A stretch of DNA of 64,000 nucleotides from NCBI GenBank assembly GCA_965644315.1, contig CBFFRQ010000089.1, positions 830,768 through 894,767 on the forward strand. Direction: 5' to 3'. The stretch is from Caecitellus pseudoparvulus. Its lineage: Eukaryota > Bigyra: Bicosoecida. Every line of letters begins with the position of its first letter. Within the stretch, counting starts at the first letter, position 1. Under the pieces are notes generated by a model. That model did not search any database, had not been told where the DNA came from, and saw only the letters and a program-made list of their open reading frames with translations. Both the position numbers and the translations under genes were made by a program. This document shows positions 1 through 10,825 of the stretch, in pieces.

Positions 1-3000
1 CCGGCGCAGGGGGGCGCCTGAGCCCCCGTTCACAGGCGGCAGCTGCCGTGGAGGCGTTGTTGCAGTACGTGTCGAACGAGCTGAGTGTGGCGGCGGACCA
101 GCCTGGAGTGGTGACGTTTGAAGGCGTGGCTGCCTTGGCTGGCACGGTGGCAGCGCTGCTGGCTGAGCAGAAGAACTTCAAAGTGCCCTTTGTGGCCATG
201 CAAGTCATCGAGCGCCTCGTGGGCAGCATGCCTGGCCTGGCAAAGGCCCACGCGAGCACGCTGCTGACGCCGCTGCTGGGGCGGTTGGGAGACACGAAAA
301 TCGTCTTCCGGCACGCGTGCTTGAAGACGGCAGGCGCCGTGTGCCGCCTCATGCCGCCAGCCTCCGTGCTGGAACACTTGAGCCCCATGCTGGGCCACCG
401 CAGTCGTTTTGTCCGTGAGAGCTCCGCCAAACTCCTCACGGTGTGCTTGCTGTGCATTCCAACGCAGCAGTTCGACGTGCCGCAGCTGCTGGCAGCGCTG
501 GCGCCGCTGCTGTCTGATGCGGCAGTGAAAGTGACGGCAGCGGCGCTGGACACCCTGGCAGCGCTGCATGTCATGTTGTGGACGGCGGGGGGCGGCGAGG
601 GCCTGGTGCCGTCCTCTGACGCCACGTCGCAGTTGCTGGCGGAATTAGGGCATCACGGCGGCGTGCCGTCCACTGCACCGGTGCTGACAGCGGTGTCCAA
701 GCGCCTGCGCGACGCAACGGCACCCTTGCCGTGTTTGTCTTCAAAAGGGTACCTTGAGCTGGGCAGTCGTGGTGCGGCAGCCGTCAAGGCAGCGTACACG
801 CGTCACGTTGCACCAGCTCCAGTGCATGCAAGCAGCCCATCGCCTCCTTCAGCCGTTGACGGCGACCCGAGCGCCGACCAGGGGCAGGAAGTGTCCAGCG
901 CCCATGCTAGCGATGAGGAGCGCTCAGAATCTGGCTCAGGCAGCTCGGCAGGTGACACAGAAGCCTCCGACGCGTCATCGCTGGAAGGTGGCGGTGCTGG
1001 CATGCACCGCAGCAGGTCAGGCAGCAGCGGCAGTGGGAGTGGTTCTTCTTACGGCTCCTCTGGCGAAGAGAGCGCTGAGGACAGCAGCATTGAGGACTTT
1101 GCCACTCTGACGGTGCGCGTGGGGCAAGCGACGGCACTGCCTGCCGTGCCGGGTACGCCGCACACGTCGCCCATCAGCACCGCATCACGACCTCGCAGTG
1201 CCCGACCAGGTGACCCCGCCACGCCCCAGGCAGGCGGGGGCGGCGGCGTTGGTGGTGATTCGGAGGAGGACGATGTTGAAGATTTCGCAGTGCCGCCGTC
1301 ACCAGTGCAGGGTGCGAGGGGCAGCGGGGCGTTGTCGGCACGTGCAGAGCGGCGGCGGCCGTTGGGGGGGTGGGAGGGGGGTCACACCCCCCCTCACCGT
1401 GGCGCAGCTGCCTTTGGCGGCCTCTCTGGCTCTGGTCGGCGTCTGTCTCTGGGCTCAGCCTCTGGCGCCAGGGGGGGTGTGGTGGCCCCCATATCCCCCC
1501 TCGCATCTGGGCGGGTCGCGGAGGGGGGGCCTGGACCCCCCTCCCCTGGCCAGCTGCACATTGGGGAAGACGAGCACAAGAGCAGGTTCGGCTACGAAGC
1601 GGCTCTGTTTGGGGTGGGCCACCTGCAGCACCAGCGCGAGGGGGGGTATGCCCCCCCTCGCGCCGCCTCCATCGGAGAGGACAGCGTGGACGATTTCAGC
1701 GTCCCGGACACGAGCCCCCTGCGCCCGGGTCCGGGGGTGGAGGCGGCTGCCGCCCCGGCACCGTCGGGCGGCGCGGTGACTCAAGGGTCAGGTCGCGGTG
1801 ACTCCTCCACCGCCTCCGCATCCTTCGGCCATGGTGGGCCCATGTACGGCCGCCGGTCCCGGGCGAGCACGGGGGGCGCCTCCCCCCCCACTCTGCAGGG
1901 CGGACTGCCCACCCACCCCGCCAGCGTGTCGGCCCACCAGAGCAGCGGCAGCGCCTCCACGTCTGGGCGGGTGGGCCCAGATGCCGTGGCGTCGTGGCTG
2001 GATGCCACGGCGGCGGGTGCCGACACTGCGCCTCGCGTGGGCGGTGGGTCCACCCCCCCTCCCGTGCGCAGTGGTCGGCGGCAGTGGACTGCTGCGGGCT
2101 CCAGCTTCGAGCCCAACGCCAGTGCTCTGGAGGAGGGGCCGGCGGTGGGTGCGCCCGCTGCCGCCCCAGCCGGGGACACGGGCGCTGCGATGAGGGCCAA
2201 GTTGACCACGTTGCCCTCTCGAGGCGCCACGTACCGGTCAGGCAAGCGGCGGGTGGTGAGTGCTGCTGCGCGTGCAGAGGGCACCGCCACCTCCACTGGG
2301 CTGTTGTCGCCAACGACCACATCAACGGCGCATCAAGGCGGGTCAGGTGGGCCCAGGGCGCCGACGGGGCAGGCGGCAGATACCCGCCCACGCCGTGGTC
2401 CAGGGGGTCGCTTCGTGTCGGCTGGGGCCGTGCAGTATGGCCGCCGAGCTGGGGAGGGGGGGGGAGCGGACACGGGGGAGGGGGGGGGTGGTGGTGACAA
2501 GGGTGTCCGGTGGGCAGCTGGCGTGCAGCCAAGTGTGGGCGGTGGGGCGGGTGGCGCCACCTTCACGCGGGTACAGGCGGGTCAGGCGTGGGGCTCCGAG
2601 TCACCGGACGTGCCCCGCGGCCAAGACAGCCGGGCCAAGTCGGACGCGATGCCAGTCATGCAGGTGGGGCATTTGGAGGGGGGGGGGTCTCACGCCCCCT
2701 CAGCTCCTGCGCCCCACCACACCCGCTCCACCTCTGGCTCCAGCTCAGCGCGGGGGTATGTGGGGTCCAGGCCAGTGGCGCTGGAGTCACCCCCTGCGGT
2801 GGGTGGGCCCACCAAGGCGGCGGCCATGACTCCCGGCACGGCGTCTCTGGCGGCCGCCCCCCCCAAGCACTACGATGAGGGGGGTGCAGCCCCCCCCCTG
2901 CGGCAGCGAGCTGGCATTGGCATTGGCTTCGCCGGCCCTGCTGCCAGCGCAGGCGTGGGGCGCGAAGCCGCAGGGGGGAGTGGGGGGGGGCAGGAGGAGG

Positions 3001-5326
3001 GGGGTGCACCCCCCCCTCGACAGGGCAGAGGCGCTGCCCCTCACGGCAGTGCCTTCCGCCCCCCCACCCTGGACCTCAGCGGCCAGGCTGCAGCGGCACA
3101 GGAGTCGTCGGACACACCTGCAGCTGACACGCCTGCTGGATCCCAGGGTGGGGGGGGGGGTGCCACCCCCTCCATCAGGCCCCAAGTGTCCGGCAGCGGG
3201 CAGGGGGGTGGGCGTCTGCCCCTGGGGCGACGCGCCGCCATGGCGCGTGCGAAGAGCCGAGGTCGCAGCCGTGGTCGCAGCCGCTCCAGCGCTCGCACAG
3301 GCAGCGCGGTCGCCGGCACACCCAGCAGCGTCAACTGGGGCACGCCCACCCCCACGCCCACTACAGACGCCCCCTCCGCCCTGTCAGCTGACCAGGTGTC
3401 CTCAGCGTTGGGACCCCCCCCCAGCAGGGGGTCCGTGGCCGGTGCCGGGCCGGGGCGGTCCGTCTCTCCTCGACCCACAGGGCGCGTCCCCCGTGCCAGC
3501 ACCAGTGACGCCGGCGGCGAGGCGCTGTACATCCCCACTGCCGACTTGGCGCCCTGCCGCAACCCCGCCGCCACACTGCAGAAAGTGCTGGGCGACCTGG
3601 GCAGCTCTGACTGGAGCGCGCAGTTCAATGCGCTGAACAACCTGCGGCGCCTGGCAGTGCACCACGGGGATGTGCTGGGTGACAACCTACGGGAGGCGCT
3701 GGAGGGCCTGCTGCCCCTGGTGGACTCCCTGCGTTCCTCCGTATCCAAGAACGCCGTGCTGACAGTGGCGGACCTGTTCAGCGGCCTGGGCAAGGCGTGC
3801 GACGCGCACTTGCCCAGCATCACGGCAGTGCTGCTGCGGCTGGGCGGCACATCCAACGCCTTCATCGGCGAGTCGGCTGCCATGGCGCTCAAGAGCATGC
3901 TGGACAACTGTTCCGACAGCCGTGTTCTTGCTGCCCTGGTGGCGGCGGCAGGGCACCGCAAGAGCGGCGTGGCGAGCCAGGCGCCGCTGTGGCTGGATGC
4001 GGCCGTGGAGGTGATGGGGGGTGGCGGCGGCACCTCCTCCCCCCTGGCCCAGGGCCCCACACCCCGCCTCAACGCGCTGAGGGAGAAGGAGGTGGTGGCC
4101 CTGCTCAGTGTGGGGGCACGCTTTGCCGCTGCTGGGGCCGAGGAGACACGTCACTCCGCCAAGCGTCTCCTCGTGCGGCTGCATGCCAGCGGCGTGGCGA
4201 GCGAGGGGACGCTAGCGACCCTCTCCGAGCGCACAGCAGACGTGGTGCGGGGTGTGTGGAGCAAGGGTCTGCGCAATGTGCCGCTGGCAAGCCCCACACT
4301 GGCCCTGGCGCAGGGGCAGGGGGGTGTGGGGGGGGGTGGCACTGGCGCCAGCCCGCAGCGGGGACGAGGGCGGTCGCGCGCCAGGTCGCGTGCGACCAGC
4401 CGCTCCCGTGCCGCACGGCGTGCCTCGCGTGCCGTGAGTCGTGGCCAGGAGGGGGGAGGGGGTGGGGAGGGGGGTCCAACCCCCCCTCCGCCGCCGCTGC
4501 TAGCAGTGATGGCGGTGGTGGCACCTCAGCTGGCGGCTTCAGCTCACCCGGCAGCGTGCCTGACGGCATGGCGCCACTGACCCCCCAGCTGCGCCAGTGG
4601 GTGGGCGAGCTCGACGAAAGGTCGTGGGCGGCCCGTGTCGGCGCTCTGCAGGCGCTGGGAGCAGCTGCCAGCGACCCTGCCAACGGCGCTGCAGTGGCAG
4701 CGAGCGGGCTGAGCGTCCTGGACGACACGGCACGTCGACTGGGGGATGGAAATGTGAAGGTGGCGGCGGCAGCAGGTGCCGCGCTGCAGCAGATGCTCGC
4801 CTCGCCGTACCTGTCCCCCATCCTGCCCGCGGCGGCAGCGGTACTGACGCCGCATGTGGTGGGCGGGCTGGCCAATGCCTCACGGCAGGTGGCTGGCGCG
4901 GCCAGTGCCGCGCTGCAAGACCTCATCGCAGCCGTTCCCGCCCGCAGCATCGTGCCCCCCCTCATCTCAGCCATGGCGCACCCCCACGCCAAGGCCAGGT
5001 CGGGAGCCCTGTCCGGCCTGGGCGCTGTGCTGCCGGTGCTGGCGGGTAGTGCTGACACGGCTGCTTCTGCGCTGGTGCGCGAGGGTGTTCTGCCTGTCAT
5101 GTTCCGAGCTGTCGACGACAGCGCGCCGGCTGTGCGAGCCACGGCCAGCAAGGCCCTGCAAACTGCCGCCAAGGTGCTTGGCGCGCACAGTATGGACCAG
5201 GCACTGGATGCGACGGTGGCCCCCCTGCCGCCTGCAGAGGCCGATGCTCGGCGGGACAAGGTGCAGCGGGCCCTGGCGGGGGGCAGTGGCTCCACACGGC
5301 GCCTGCACAGCCAGCGGCGTCTGTGA
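1..5326 (+). CDS. TOG-array microtubule-associated protein (CLASP/TOGARAM-like), 5' partial
   Basis: HEAT-type TOG domains bind tubulin; CLASP and TOGARAM (crescerin) proteins carry several and control microtubule growth in the cytoplasm or cilia. The frame is open to the left edge and no ATG precedes the domain, so the start lies outside; CACAG ending at 35 could be an intron acceptor. A first TOG-like helical block covers about 48-830. A long Ser/Gly/Pro-rich disordered linker covers about 840-3520. A second block covers about 3530-4250 and an Arg/Ser-rich stretch about 4360-4440. The last block (4589-5200, beginning LRQWVGELDERSW) is in another frame. I join it with an intron at 4434-4588 (donor GTGAGT, acceptor CTGACCCCCCAG), which restores phase. 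One missing G in the G-run at 4469-4474 would also restore the frame. The stop is TGA at 5324. The family call is good; CLASP versus TOGARAM is undecided. Confidence 0.72.
1374..4488. repeat. Recurrent G-run/C-run palindromes in the TOG-protein linker
   Basis: At least seven copies follow the pattern GAGGGGGG, 4-7 bases, CCCCCCTC: 1374-1395, 1521-1543, 1634-1663, 2676-2701, 2877-2899, 2997-3018 and 4467-4488. Looser copies lie near 1470-1502, 1868-1892, 2045-2063 and 3145-3172. The copy at 1634-1663 is a perfect 13-bp inverted repeat around the loop TATG. Most are read in the same frame and encode Glu-Gly-Gly, one or two variable residues, then Pro-Pro. The last copy lies in the interval that may be an intron. 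Confidence 0.8.
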
Positions 5327-5528
5327 GGGGGGCTTGACTGAACGGGCCATCTGCCGGCGCGCGTGGAGGGTTTGTGGACGGTGTGGGTCAAATGCAAATA
5401 CTCTGTGCCACATCGATGTGGCCCCACCGAGCTGGCACACGCTAGCCGACCTCCAAGTGCCACTGGCGAGTGCCTTTGCTTGGCACCGAACTTCACCAGT
5501 TTTGCCCCGAGCTTGGTGAGACCGAGTC

Positions 5529-7091
5529 ATGGCCACCACTCCGCCCAGGGACAGGGCGGGGAGGGAGGGCGCTCCGTACACGCCCTCTTCCTCCCGGAGT
5601 CTGCACGCGCACTTCGCTGCAGCCTCGCCCCGTTCGCCCGAGGTGGGGGATGCTGCCGTGCAACGCCTGCGGGAATTGGGCTCCTCCCTCCGCTCACGCC
5701 TAGGTGAGTGCTCTGCGCCTGCGTGCAGTCCTTATACTAGGAGCACGCGAGCTTGTGGATCCATTGGAGTCGCATGTATTCAAGTGGACTGCCTTTTTCG
5801 CGTTTACCACCGTGTTGCTTGGCAATGGCTGGCGCAAGCGTGGCAGCTGCTCGTGTGTCGCAGCGACGGGGCACTCACCACTCCCTCCCTGCCCCCCTTC
5901 TTGAGCACAGCGGAGCTGGGAGCTCATGCCAGCATGTTGAGTGAGACGCAACATGCTGCACACGAGGCCGTTGCTCGTGAGCGGGCCGCCGCCCGCATGC
6001 ACGCTGCTGCGTTTGACGCTCAAACGGCAGCGGAGGCTGCAGCAGCTGTGCCGAACCGCAGTGCGCCCTTGCCGGGCAGGTGGCGGGGGTCACCAGAGGC
6101 AGCAGCAGCGACGTCCCACCATGTGTTTGAAGAGACCGCCCCTGTGCACGACCCTGCTGCGTTTTACGCGGCCGTGTCCAGCGCAGCAGGTGAGCGCATC
6201 GCAGCCAGCGAGGCGGCGGCTGCGGTGGATATTCGCCGGGCGCTGCCAGGTCTTGGCGCTGAGGGGAGCGCCGTGCCGCCTGGCAAGGGCTTGCAAGTTC
6301 TCATCGACCTCGTGGCTCAGCTGACGCAGCGGGTGGCTGGGCTGGAGCGGGAGCTGTCCTTGGCTCGGGCTCGTGCCGATGCTGCCGAGAGCATTGCAGA
6401 GGAACGCATGACAGCGCTCATGGGAGTCACCACCATCCACACAAATGTGTTGGACAAGATGCAGCAGGACGCGCAAGCGGCTAGCCGGCGCCTGGGAGAG
6501 GTGGAGGGGCGCGTTGCCAGCGTTGCCGCTGCCAGTGACTCCGGCCTGCAGCACTGCGCCAGTGAGCGCGGAACGCTCCTAGGCCGTCTGGATTCGCTGG
6601 GAGATGCGTGTTCCTCGAACACTTCGGCAGCCTCTGAGCTGAAGGACGAGGTGCAGCGAACGCGGGCCGCTGCGCAAGCTGCCGCACGGCGCCATGCGGA
6701 ATTAGCGCAGCGCGTGGAAGCGCTGGAACGAGCCGTGCGTTACGGCAGCAAGGCTAGCAGCCCACTCCCGGTGAGCCCCCCCACTGCAGATGGTGCCGGT
6801 GTGCCTGCTGCGGCCCAGGCTGCCCAAGACACGGCGACCGTGCTGTCAGACCTCGCGCGCCTGAGCCATGGCAGCAGTGGTGGCGGCGCGGCACACGAGC
6901 CAGAGGCGGAACCGGACATCACTGCGCGCCTGACGACATCGGTGATGGAGGGTCTGAGTGCTTCACATGTGGCAGGGCGGACTCCGGTGAGCTCCCCTTG
7001 GCGACGGGCGGAGGGGGGCTCCAACGGCGGCTCCACTGACCCGGACGAACTGAGGGATGTGCTGTCACAGCTGCACGACCTCACATCGTGA
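5529..7091 (+). CDS. Coiled-coil protein of unknown function
   Basis: I do not recognise a family. The ATG at 5529 has a good context (GTCATGGCC). I propose two exons, 5529-5703 and 5911-7091, giving 451 aa. The intron has donor GTGAGTG and a pyrimidine-rich acceptor ending CACAG; it is a multiple of three long, so the unspliced frame stays open, but its translation looks unlike protein. After a short Ser/Pro/Arg-rich head, residues from about 65 onward are Ala/Glu/Arg-rich. A heptad-like coiled coil runs through roughly 190-340 (for example QLTQRVAGLERELSLARARA). The tail is Ser/Pro/Gly-rich. It lies 202 nt after the TOG-protein stop, on the same strand. A cytoskeletal or centrosomal scaffold is possible but unsupported. 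Confidence 0.6.
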   Translation: MATTPPRDRAGREGAPYTPSSSRSLHAHFAAASPRSPEVGDAAVQRLRELGSSLRSRLGECSAPACSPYTRSTRACGSIGVACIQVDCLFRVYHRVAWQWLAQAWQLLVCRSDGALTTPSLPPFLSTAELGAHASMLSETQHAAHEAVARERAAARMHAAAFDAQTAAEAAAAVPNRSAPLPGRWRGSPEAAAATSHHVFEETAPVHDPAAFYAAVSSAAGERIAASEAAAAVDIRRALPGLGAEGSAVPPGKGLQVLIDLVAQLTQRVAGLERELSLARARADAAESIAEERMTALMGVTTIHTNVLDKMQQDAQAASRRLGEVEGRVASVAAASDSGLQHCASERGTLLGRLDSLGDACSSNTSAASELKDEVQRTRAAAQAAARRHAELAQRVEALERAVRYGSKASSPLPVSPPTADGAGVPAAAQAAQDTATVLSDLARLSHGSSGGGAAHEPEAEPDITARLTTSVMEGLSASHVAGRTPVSSPWRRAEGGSNGGSTDPDELRDVLSQLHDLTS

Positions 7092-7456
7092 GGCAAAGTC
7101 CACAACCCTCACATGCGCGGCAACGCGCCCCCCCTCTGTCGCGTGCCCCCGGCGGGAGCTGCGCTTGCCGAGAAACTCTCGCAACCACACGCGCCACAGC
7201 AGCGGGGACAGATGCAGGGGGTGGCCACAATCCGCACGAATACAAGCACCAGCATGTCGAACGTCTAGTTTGGCACCCTGCTCCGTCTCGGCCCTTGCGA
7301 CGAGGGTTTCAGCGGCTGCGGCTTCCGCCTGCTCAGCGAAACACTCGCTGTGTGGTGAGCCACCAGGCTGAAGCAGGAGAGGGGGACTGACCAGGCGGCC
7401 AACAAGCTGCTGAAGGCTTTATCGTAGTTAGAAACACACCTCCACGCTTGCTCGTC
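7092..7456. other. Intergenic, no feature seen
   Basis: These 365 nt separate the coiled-coil gene from ESF1 on the same strand and presumably hold the 3' UTR of the first and the promoter of the second. I see no RNA gene, repeat or credible short coding exon. Confidence 0.5.
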
Positions 7457-9866
7457 ATGGATCCTCGTTTCGCTCGCATGAAGGATGACCCTGTGAGCCA
7501 ACGCGGAACTTGATGCTGGCCCTGTTCATTTTCCGCACACAGTCACCCGCCCTGAGCGCCGCAGCGCTTCTTCTCACGCAAGAAAAGGGCCCAGAAGGAG
7601 GAAGCAGAGGTTGACGACCGCTTCGCTCTGGACAAGATCGGAGGCGATGCCTTTGCATCGGCTGGTGCGTGCAAGTTGCGCGTCGTGGCGTGCATGGAGG
7701 TGGTTCACGCGCCGCCGCTTGCTTTCTCCAGACGTGAAGACTGATGCCCGAGGGCGCAAGGTGAAGGTGGGGGGTGGACAACGCACACCTCATGCCTCCA
7801 AAAAGCCTAAAGCGGCGGATGCCATGCCTGAGAAGGGCAGTCTGGCAGACCGCTTGGCAGTGCTGAACCGCATCGCACGTGGCGAGGTGGAGATGGAGTC
7901 ATCGGACGAGGAGGACGGCGCCCCGGTGCGAGGCACCCACCTCATCCTGGGCGCAGCCAGTGACTCGGAGGCGGAGGAGGAGGACTTGCCCGAGGTTGGC
8001 GGCGGTGCGGGTGTGGACACGGCGTGGCCAGTGCAGTCCAGTGCCGATGCACCACGGGGTGACGCTTCCCGCCGCCTGGCCATGGTGACGGCAGATTGGG
8101 ATAAATTGAGGGCAGTGGACATTTTCGCTGCGCTGGCGCCGTTCGCGCCGCTGGGCGGCAGCGTGCGCCGTGTGTCGGTGGTGCCGTCGGAATATGGCAA
8201 GAAACGCTTGGAGGAGGAGGCTGTGCGTGGGCCCAGTGTGCCGCGTGCCGCCGCCGCCGCCAACGCCTCCGACAGCGGAACACTCACTGCAGGTGGGCGT
8301 GGAGGGGGGCCTGACGCGGGGTACGACCCAGAGGCGCTTCGGGCGTATGAGCAGTCTCGCCTGAATTATTACTACGCGGTGGTGGAGTGTGACTCCGTCC
8401 GCACCGCTGAAGCCGTGTACGGGGAGTGTGATGGGATGGAGTACGAAGGCAGCGCGAACACAATTGACCTGCGGTTCATCCCGGACGATGTGGAGATTCC
8501 CTTCCAGCCCCGTGACTCGGCTACGTCTGTCCCAGCTGACTACATTCCACGCATGTTCGTGACACACGCGCTGCAGGCCACGGATGTGCCGCTGACGTGG
8601 GACGCCGACGACCACGAACGCACGGAGGCCATGGCTCTGCTGTCCCGCGCTACACGGCCCATGACCCGCAAGGAGCGGCGTGCGCTGAAGAAGGCGGGTC
8701 GATCCGTGAATGCGCTGGAGGATGATGATGAGTTGCTCGCGGTGGAGGCGGCGGTGTCCAAGTTCCTGGCGCCCACAGAGGGCTCAGACGAGGAGGGTGC
8801 GGCAGGACAAGGTGCTGAACCAGGTAGTGACTCGGAAGAGGAGGGGGAGGACCCTGCTGCGTTGCGTGCGAAGTACCTTGCTCTGTTGGGCGGTGCGGAA
8901 GTTGACGACGCAGCAGCACCCGAGAGCGACGCCGAAAGCAGCAGTGATGCCGGCGGCAGTGCAGCTGGCTCAGACGATGAGGAAGGGGGAATGTCAAAGA
9001 CCTTCCGTGCACACGCGTCTGTGGATGGGAATCGCACCATGGTGGTGCGCGAGGGGCGTTCTGCCTCGGAGCGTCTGGAGGCACGGCAGGCTGCCAAGGC
9101 TGCCACGCAGGGCGAAAGCGTGTTTGAGGCGTACCGCAGGCAGAAACGCGAAAAACGCCGTGAACGACGCGAAAGTGAGAAGGCGGCTCGTCGAGCTGCC
9201 AGGCAAGGCGCGGAGGTGGCGCCGGAGGAAGGCGCCCTGAGCGCTGACCCTTTGTTCAGCGTTGCACAGGCAGGTGACGGCGAGCAGACTAGTGGCAGGG
9301 ATGGGCCGGAGCAGGATGCTGCAGGGCAGGCGGCCCGACTGGCCATGATGATGGGCGATGGCGCCGATGCAGAGTCCGATGATGATGCGGATGCCTACCG
9401 GGGCGGCAAGGGCCGGGGGGCGAGCAAGAAACGCCCCCGGAAACGCGGGCGGCAGCAGGAGGCTGACGTCACCCTGCACGACGCTGACATGCAGGCAGCC
9501 CAGGCTGCCGGCATCGTATCAGCTGCCCAGGGCGGAGCCCCTGCCCCAGCGGGGGTGGACTCTCGTTTTTCTGCGCTGGTCAGCGACCCGCGCTTCGCAC
9601 AGGATCCGACGCACCCTGCCTTCAAGAAGTCTGCCGTCACAGAGGCAGTGCGCTCTGCAAAGGCCCGCCGCACGGCCTCTGCCTCCACACCCTCCTCTGC
9701 TGCCAAGGCGCCCGCTTCCAAGGCTGTCTCCGACATGGCTGCTCGCGTGGCAGGCAAGTTCGCAACGGCTGGCTCCAAGGCAGCCGCCGCAGCCACGCAG
9801 GCCTCTCGAGCCGCCACCGGCTTGAGCAAACGCAAGAAGTCCAGCAAGAAGAAGAGTCGCAAGTGA
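7457..9866 (+). CDS. ESF1: ESF1-like pre-rRNA processing protein
   Basis: ESF1 is a nucleolar factor of the small-subunit processome needed for early 18S pre-rRNA cleavage. Three exons (7457-7492, 7565-7664, 7732-9866) give 756 aa. The first exon encodes only 12 residues, MDPRFARMKDDP, the usual ESF1 opening. The second adds a basic stretch and VDDRFALDKIGG; the third starts with DVKTDARGRKVKV. Introns are 72 and 67 nt (donors GTGAGC and GTGCGT). The middle holds the RRM-like core (NYYYAVVECDSVRTAEAVY) followed by acidic clusters (SDEED, SDSEAEEED). The C-terminus carries a NUC153 motif (DSRFSALVSDPRFAQDPTH) and a Lys-rich tail (KRKKSSKKKSRK). Length and order match the family. The call is firm; exact splice sites are inferred from reading frame and family fit. 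Confidence 0.9.
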
Positions 9867-10022
9867 ATGCACGACGCTGCCTTCGCTTGGTTTGCAGGTG
9901 CGGGTGGCAGAGCATCAGGAAATGGTGCGTCTGCGTTTTGAGTGGGTTGCATGCATTGAGTCAGCGAACAAACGGAAAGGCGGTGCGCGGGGGTGCCGCT
10001 CGATGGGGGTGCATGAAAGGCT

Positions 10023-10605
10023 TCACTTCAAGGCGTTGGCAGCCTGCAGGGCCCCCTCCAGCTTGCCTGAGCGGTGCATGGCGGCGGTCTCGTCGCCGCC
10101 GCCGATGCATGAGCCGCCGATGAACACGCTGGGCACCGTACCCCGCCCAGTCAGGTTCTTCACGGACGCCTGCACGGCGCCTCCATCGGAGCGATCGTCC
10201 TGCAATGCAGACAGAGCATGGTGCGCACTGCGAGCAGCGTGGCGAGACGCAGCACGCACTAGCTCCACCACCACGATGTCCTGGATGTCGTAGTGGGACA
10301 GGGCTTCCTTCTGCGGAGGGCCGGGGTGTGCGTGCTCTTCAGCACGGCAAGACAGCAAAGCAAAGATGACACAGTTGACACACTCACCGCCTTCTCGCAG
10401 TAGGGGCAGTACGTCTTGCTGTGAGCAGGGCTTGTGGGCAGGTGAGTGCTGGAGCGAAGCCAGGCGCTGCGCCACTTGGCAGTGACCCAGTGAAAGCGTC
10501 AATGGAGCACCACGACACGCACGAGAAGACAACGACTGCATGCTTGTCCAGAAGCTCCTCCACGAACGCGTCGCTCTTGGGCGTTGCGCTGGCTGCAGCT
10601 CCCAT
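10023..10605 (-). CDS. Glutaredoxin, dithiol CPYC type
   Basis: This is a small thiol oxidoreductase that reduces protein and glutathione mixed disulfides. Four exons on the minus strand (10605-10523, 10418-10388, 10310-10260, 10199-10023) assemble a 113-aa protein, the normal size for a class I glutaredoxin. Exon 1 gives DAFVEELLDKHAVVVFS and exon 2 the active site KTYCPYCEKA. Exon 3 supplies EALSHYDIQDIVVVEL and exon 4 the glutathione-binding signatures TVPSVFIGGSCIGGGDE. All introns are GT-AG (donors GTGCGT, GTGAGT, GTGCGT). The chosen start gives MGAAAS, matching the MGxxxS N-myristoylation pattern, so membrane attachment is possible. An in-frame ATG exists 84 nt upstream, but its extension looks non-conserved. 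The gene is tail-to-tail with ESF1 and head-to-head with the sedolisin gene (220-nt gap). Confidence 0.9.
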
Positions 10606-10825
10606 GGCTGCCTGGCAGCGGAGAATGTGTGCGCTGATTCCCGCAGGGGGGGAGGGGGGGGCACGACTGCGTGCGGGGGAAATGCACATTGGGCGCTATC
10701 CCCAATGTAGGCCAAAAATATTTTGATAAACAGTTCTCACTCCGCCCGGCCCACTGCACTGCGCTTGGGCTGCTTGGCACGTTTGCCTCTGGTGCACTGC
10801 ACCTGCCACGCAAACCGAGCTCACC

